A stretch of 36,555 nt of DNA from an uncultured Bacteroidales bacterium (lineage in GTDB: Bacteria > Bacteroidota > Bacteroidia > Bacteroidales > Muribaculaceae), in NCBI GenBank assembly GCA_946412245.1, contig CAMKGM010000029.1, positions 1 to 36,555 of the forward strand. Direction: 5' to 3'. Positions 33,002-36,555 of this stretch are shown here, piece after piece. The number at the start of each line of letters is the position of its first letter. Position 1 is the first letter of the stretch. Position numbers and translations under genes: made by a program. Below the pieces are notes generated by a model, which was not told the DNA's origin, did not search any database, and saw only the letters and a program-made list of their open reading frames with translations.

Positions 33002-34642
33002 TCAGAATCGGAATCCCAGAGTGAGCGACACACGGTTGTTGTGGTCGTTGACCTCAGCGAAGTTACCGGCATCAAGACCGCCAATTTCATAGGTAACGGC
33101 GGGGAAAGCGTGATAGTTGCTCTGGCGGTACTGGTGAATGTAGGCCATGTCAACCGAGAACGCTTTGTAACGATAACCGAAACCGCAGGTGATGTACTGG
33201 TTGCTGCGGTCGTACTGATAGGCGGTGTTAGAACCGGTGGTGGTAACACTGAGCACGCCATTCTTCACATCGTCCTTGACGGGCGAAGTGGTGTAGGAAT
33301 AACCGGCGCGCAAGCTCCAGTGATTATCAACGCGATACTCGCCACCCACGCGAATGGTGTGTGTGGGCTGGAAGTAATTCTTGATATCATCGGTCATTTC
33401 AATAAACTCACGGTTCTTGTTGTCGCACAAGCGCATGGTGTTAGCGCCCTGCCACTCGTAGTCGAGGCTGAGGATACCCTTCTGGCCAATGACACCGGCG
33501 ATGCTACCGATAAAGCGCCAGGGAGTGTGGAGGTTGTAGCGATACTCGTCCCAATATCCTTCGCTGCCGGCTTCGCGCTCACCGTTGAAGGTGCCGTAGG
33601 AGTCGCGCATCTCGAAGCTTGAGATGGTCTTGTAGAGGTCTTTCATCTCAAAGTAGGTGGGCGTGTGGAATGCTAAACCGATGCGGAATTCGTTGACGGG
33701 TTTAAAAATGACACCGAACTTGAAGTTGTAACCGGTTCCCTTGGTGGCGAGATGGTTCACGAAACCGAAGTCGGCCTCACCGGAGGTGTAGCGACCGGTG
33801 TAGAGCATATTGCCTGAGGCATCAAAGTCGGGGTGGTAGTAGTAGGCGTTGTTGAGAGCCTCACCATAGTACATATAGGAGTCATACTTGAGGTCAACAA
33901 TGCCGACACCCAGTCCCCAATAGACGGTGTTCTTGATGTTGCCGCCCAGGTTGATGCTGTACTCGTCGGTGTGTCCTGATTCATCTACCTCAAACTCGCC
34001 ATAACCTGTAGTTCCGTTCTGAGTGATACCCTCGAAACCATTGGTGCCGGGGTTGAGCAGATAGGAGTCGTAGGAGAGGATGCTGAGCCAGGGAGCGTTG
34101 CTGTCGTAGTAGGGGTCGTAGTTAGCGCCTTGCGGATGTCCGTCGTAGCCAAAGGCAAGATCGTCTTCGCTCCAATTGCCGGAATTGGTGAGCGCGGCAA
34201 TATAGTTGGTCACTGACGAGGGTATGTTGTTGTCAGCGCCGCGATAGTGACGGTGGAACGACTTGGTGCGGGTGTACGAAAAGCCCACATTGAGGTTAGG
34301 CATCACGTCGCTATTGAGCTTAAGCGCGCCCACATAGCCCACATTATTAAAGGTGAACTTGGTCTGCGTGTCGGCATTGCTCATGCCGTCGACCTTCGAA
34401 GACTGGAAGTTGAGGTCGATGGTAGCGCTGATGTCGGAACTGCGGTAGACACCGATGCCGGCAGGGTTCTGGTTGAGAACCGAGATGTCGCCGCCCAGGG
34501 CGCCGAAGGCACCGGCCATTGACTGGAATCGAGAAGTTCCTCGCAATTCGTTCTGAGACATTTGCAGAGCGTCGAAAGCGGCCTGTGCGTTAGCGAGCAG
34601 GGGAGTGGCGCAGAGCAGAAGTATTGATAAGTGCTTTTTCAT
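33002..34642 (-). CDS. FadL/TodX-like outer membrane transport protein
   Basis: A 546-residue outer membrane protein. Residues 1-20 are a signal peptide (MKKHLSILLLCATPLLANAQ). The mature start (AFDALQMSQNELRGTSRFQS then GAFGALGGDISVLNQNPAGIGVY) is typical of Bacteroidota members of the OMPP1/FadL/TodX family, where it forms the N-terminal hatch. The rest alternates Tyr/Asn/Gly-rich strands and ends in a strand with C-terminal aromatic RVSLTLGFRF, as barrels do. Family members take up hydrophobic compounds such as fatty acids. The ATG 48 bases upstream is in frame but would precede a complete signal peptide. It follows the aromatic-rich protein gene by about 70 bases and may share its message. 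Confidence 0.85.
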   Translation of the reverse strand: MKKHLSILLLCATPLLANAQAAFDALQMSQNELRGTSRFQSMAGAFGALGGDISVLNQNPAGIGVYRSSDISATIDLNFQSSKVDGMSNADTQTKFTFNNVGYVGALKLNSDVMPNLNVGFSYTRTKSFHRHYRGADNNIPSSVTNYIAALTNSGNWSEDDLAFGYDGHPQGANYDPYYDSNAPWLSILSYDSYLLNPGTNGFEGITQNGTTGYGEFEVDESGHTDEYSINLGGNIKNTVYWGLGVGIVDLKYDSYMYYGEALNNAYYYHPDFDASGNMLYTGRYTSGEADFGFVNHLATKGTGYNFKFGVIFKPVNEFRIGLAFHTPTYFEMKDLYKTISSFEMRDSYGTFNGEREAGSEGYWDEYRYNLHTPWRFIGSIAGVIGQKGILSLDYEWQGANTMRLCDNKNREFIEMTDDIKNYFQPTHTIRVGGEYRVDNHWSLRAGYSYTTSPVKDDVKNGVLSVTTTGSNTAYQYDRSNQYITCGFGYRYKAFSVDMAYIHQYRQSNYHAFPAVTYEIGGLDAGNFAEVNDHNNRVSLTLGFRF

Positions 34643-34712
34643 TTCTAAAATAGAGTGTAAGTTTAAAAATGCGTAGTTAAATTCATTCATTTCTCAAAAG
34701 CCGAGGCTCGGA

Positions 34713-35951
34713 TTATCGACGATGTCCGCCACCGCCGCCGCCACTGCGACCGCCACCGCTGTAACCGCCGCCACCGCGACTGCCACCGCTATAACCGCCG
34801 CTGTAACCACCGCTGCTGCGACTGCCGCCTATGTTGGTGCTACCGCCGTAGCTACGGCTGCTGCGCGATGATGATGAGCCGGTGCTATAGGAGCGAGTGG
34901 GGGTGCCATAGGAGCGCGAAGTACCGGAGCTCTGCGTGCTGCGAGTGATTCCTGATGAAGGAGTGCGACTTGAAGTACCCACGTTGCCAATGCCGGGATT
35001 GCGATGTCCGCGTACGGTTCCGTTGCTGCCGCCCACGCCATTGATGCCTGAGCCAGTGCGTACACCGGGACGAGACACTGTGCCGCCCGTAGTGTTGTTG
35101 GTGATGCCTCCCATGGGTCGACGACCGCCATTGAGGCCCTGAGCCGAACGGGTTCCGGCAGGTCGGCCATTGTTGGCATAGCCACGTCCTACAGTTGAGG
35201 GACGGCGTCCGCCGGCGTGGTTCCAACCGCCACGTCCATTGTGGTGATAGCCCCAATCATGTCTCCAGGGATTGTGTCCCCAATAGCCGTGGTAGTAGCC
35301 CCAAGGACGATAAGCCCAGCTGTTCCAGTATCCCCAACCATAGAGGCCGTGATGCCAGCCGTAGTGCCAACCGTAACTCCAGCCGTAGTAGGGGCGATAC
35401 CAAGTGTACCAAGGATCGTAGAAGTCATAGTAGAACCAGGGGTCGTGATAGAATCCTGCCCATCCCCAGCTGTAAGCGGGAGCCCAGTTAGAGCCAATAA
35501 TGAGGTTGACGGTGGGCTGATCCTCGTAATAGAGTGTGATGAGCTCGTCGTCATTGCTCTTAATGATGATGTCAGGGTTGTAGAAACGCTCAATGCGCTG
35601 CGTGTTGGCGAAAGAACCCTCCTCGTCGAGATATGTAGTGTCGGAGGTGTATCTGGGGTCGTAAGCGCCACGACGGTTGTACTCGTCATCGTCGCGCACA
35701 CCGTCGCGAGTGACAGTCACTTCGTAAGTTGAGTTGTCGTAGACGGGAGCGACCGTTGAACGGCCGGCACGCACTGTGGTGGGCTGCGTCTGCTCGGTCA
35801 GAGAGACGGAGCCTGAGGATTTCTTGACTGTTTCTTTCTTGGTTGACTTAGAGGCATCGTAGTAGATGTCGTCATAGTCCTGAGCGCCCGCAAAGAGCGC
35901 TCCGCCAAGGGCAAAGATGCCCAAAAGTGATAAAATTTTCCTGTTTTTCAT
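34713..35951 (-). CDS. Exported protein with aromatic-rich core and Gly/Ser-rich tail
   Basis: A 412-residue protein with a clear signal peptide (MKNRKILSLLGIFALGGALFAGAQ). Residues 24-150 are charged and of normal composition. Residues about 155-245 are extremely rich in Trp, Tyr, His and Gly (for example WYRPYYGWSYGWHYGWHHGL). The last 160 residues are Arg/Gly/Ser/Thr-rich and end in runs of Gly (RGGGGYSGGGRSGGGGGGHR). I do not recognise a named family. It could be a disordered surface or periplasmic protein that self-associates. It precedes the FadL-like gene on the same strand. The tail's repeats make this stretch prone to length change. Confidence 0.75.
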   Translation of the reverse strand: MKNRKILSLLGIFALGGALFAGAQDYDDIYYDASKSTKKETVKKSSGSVSLTEQTQPTTVRAGRSTVAPVYDNSTYEVTVTRDGVRDDDEYNRRGAYDPRYTSDTTYLDEEGSFANTQRIERFYNPDIIIKSNDDELITLYYEDQPTVNLIIGSNWAPAYSWGWAGFYHDPWFYYDFYDPWYTWYRPYYGWSYGWHYGWHHGLYGWGYWNSWAYRPWGYYHGYWGHNPWRHDWGYHHNGRGGWNHAGGRRPSTVGRGYANNGRPAGTRSAQGLNGGRRPMGGITNNTTGGTVSRPGVRTGSGINGVGGSNGTVRGHRNPGIGNVGTSSRTPSSGITRSTQSSGTSRSYGTPTRSYSTGSSSSRSSRSYGGSTNIGGSRSSGGYSGGYSGGSRGGGGYSGGGRSGGGGGGHRR

Positions 35952-36199
35952 AATGCTATAATGTTTAAAAAATTATTATTGTCTTTTTCTCGTTAGACCC
36001 ACGATGGGGGGTAAAGTTTAAATTTTGCAGACCAAATTACGCATTTATCTTGAGATAGAACAAAAAAAGTGCAAAAAAGATGTGCCCGATAAACTTTTTT
36101 TAATAAAAAAGGTGTAAAGGGCGGGTTCTTTAACATATTAGCAATAATCGTGCCAAACTTAATGACGATCATCCGGCAGAGCTTGGCGGCAAAGAAGAC

Positions 36200-36230
36200 T
36201 TGACGCGAAAAGAATTATTCTATAAATTTG
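36200..36230 (+). promoter_or_regulatory. Promoter of the gene at the window end
   Basis: TTG (36200-36202), a 20-base spacer and TAAATTTG (36223-36230), eight bases before the ATG at 36239. The remaining sequence between 35952 and 36199 shows no gene; no clear -7 element was found for the gene at 34713-35951. Confidence 0.6.
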
Positions 36231-36238
36231 CAAATGAT

Positions 36239-36555
36239 ATGAAATTGATATTCCTCTACATATCCGTGTTGCTCTTCTCGGCCTGTCACACAAGCCGTAA
36301 CGCTATGTCATTGAATGCTTGGAATGGTGGCAAAGACAGTTCTATAGTGGTAACTCCACCTCGCGATGCTATTGGAGAATTTTCTCCCAGCACACTCATC
36401 ATTAGCTACGATGCCCAGGTGGGCAAGCAACCGTTGCTCGATGCCATCAAAGCTTGTGGCGCACAAGTCATCTACGACTACAAGATGATGAGCGGCATGG
36501 CACCTTTCAAGGCCGACCTTACAGCTACTCGAACAAGACAGCTATGTGATGCAAT
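36239..36555 (+). CDS. Lipoprotein with inhibitor-I9-like propeptide, N-terminal part (3' end outside window)
   Basis: The first 105 codons of a gene cut by the window edge. The signal MKLIFLYISVLLFSAC has a lipobox ending in Cys at about 16. Residues about 53-88 (TLIISYDAQVGKQP, LLDAIKACGAQVIYDYKMMSGMA) resemble the inhibitor I9 propeptide that precedes subtilisin-like (S8) proteases, so a secreted S8 protease is likely. After about residue 90 the frame reads an unlikely sequence, while the next frame reads LQLLEQDSYVMQ, which looks like the expected end of an I9 domain. A one-base frameshift or sequence error near 36500-36522 is therefore suspected. Confidence 0.55.
   Translation, partial: MKLIFLYISVLLFSACHTSRNAMSLNAWNGGKDSSIVVTPPRDAIGEFSPSTLIISYDAQVGKQPLLDAIKACGAQVIYDYKMMSGMAPFKADLTATRTRQLCDA

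Noticed and set aside
1-36555. tRNA, rRNA or CRISPR array
   Set aside because: No cloverleaf-like gene with CCA-end pattern, no rRNA-like stretch and no regularly spaced repeat array was found by eye; the 33-base repeats at 20524 are adjacent promoter units without spacers.

Overview
The window reads as a chromosome segment from a member of the Bacteroidales, most like Prevotellaceae or Muribaculaceae. The evidence is the Bacteroidota-type promoters (a -7 element TAnnTTTG, often with a TTTGC/TTGC-like -33 element about 19 bases upstream), the absence of obvious Shine-Dalgarno sites, BspA-type leucine-rich-repeat surface proteins, an endonuclease I with a type IX secretion tail, a Bacteroidota-type RNA polymerase omega subunit beside BamD, and TonB-receptor-like and FadL-like outer membrane barrels. 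No rRNA, tRNA or CRISPR array was seen.

Layout. 1-1190: 3' end of an outer membrane beta-barrel gene with a hairpin behind it. 1595-10230 (all minus strand): a small BspA/dockerin protein, the pyrK-pyrD pair for pyrimidine synthesis, a GH3 lipoprotein (NagZ-like), a putative lipoprotein, a solute-binding protein, a PLP aminotransferase and a secreted endonuclease I. 10380-12115 (plus): a family 2 glycosyltransferase and a RadC-family protein, converging on dnaB (minus). 14018-15177 (minus): RNA polymerase omega and bamD. 15358-17199 (plus): a U32 peptidase-family (RlhA-like) protein. 17384-20464 (plus): a 1026-residue protein that joins BspA repeats, a lipase-like alpha/beta-hydrolase and two dockerin-type repeats. 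20632-21726 (plus): a class II Fic protein behind a striking 33-base-period promoter repeat.

21881-28168 (minus) is the most unusual part: four tightly coupled, AT-rich genes in a GC-richer genome. In transcription order they are an AbiGi-like abortive-infection protein, a TerB-N/TerB-C protein, a BrxD-like (DUF2791) ATPase and an Lhr/BrxHI-like helicase. I read this as a horizontally acquired phage-defence operon. It is flanked on one side by 765 bases of repeat-like non-coding sequence and on the other by 154 bases of structured non-coding sequence.

28934-31709 (minus): a PlsC-like acyltransferase, an omega-amidase/nitrilase and a MATE transporter. 31802-32131 (minus) is a small conserved-looking basic protein, divergent from a DUF2284 metal-binding protein (32204-32830). 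33002-35951 (minus): a FadL/TodX-like outer membrane protein preceded by an exported protein with an aromatic-rich core and a Gly/Ser-rich tail. 36239-36555 (plus): the start of a lipoprotein with an inhibitor-I9-like propeptide, cut by the window edge and possibly frameshifted.

Most flanking genes are housekeeping or cell-envelope functions. Accessory content is concentrated at 17.4-28.9 kb. All functional calls come from reading motifs by eye; no database search was possible.
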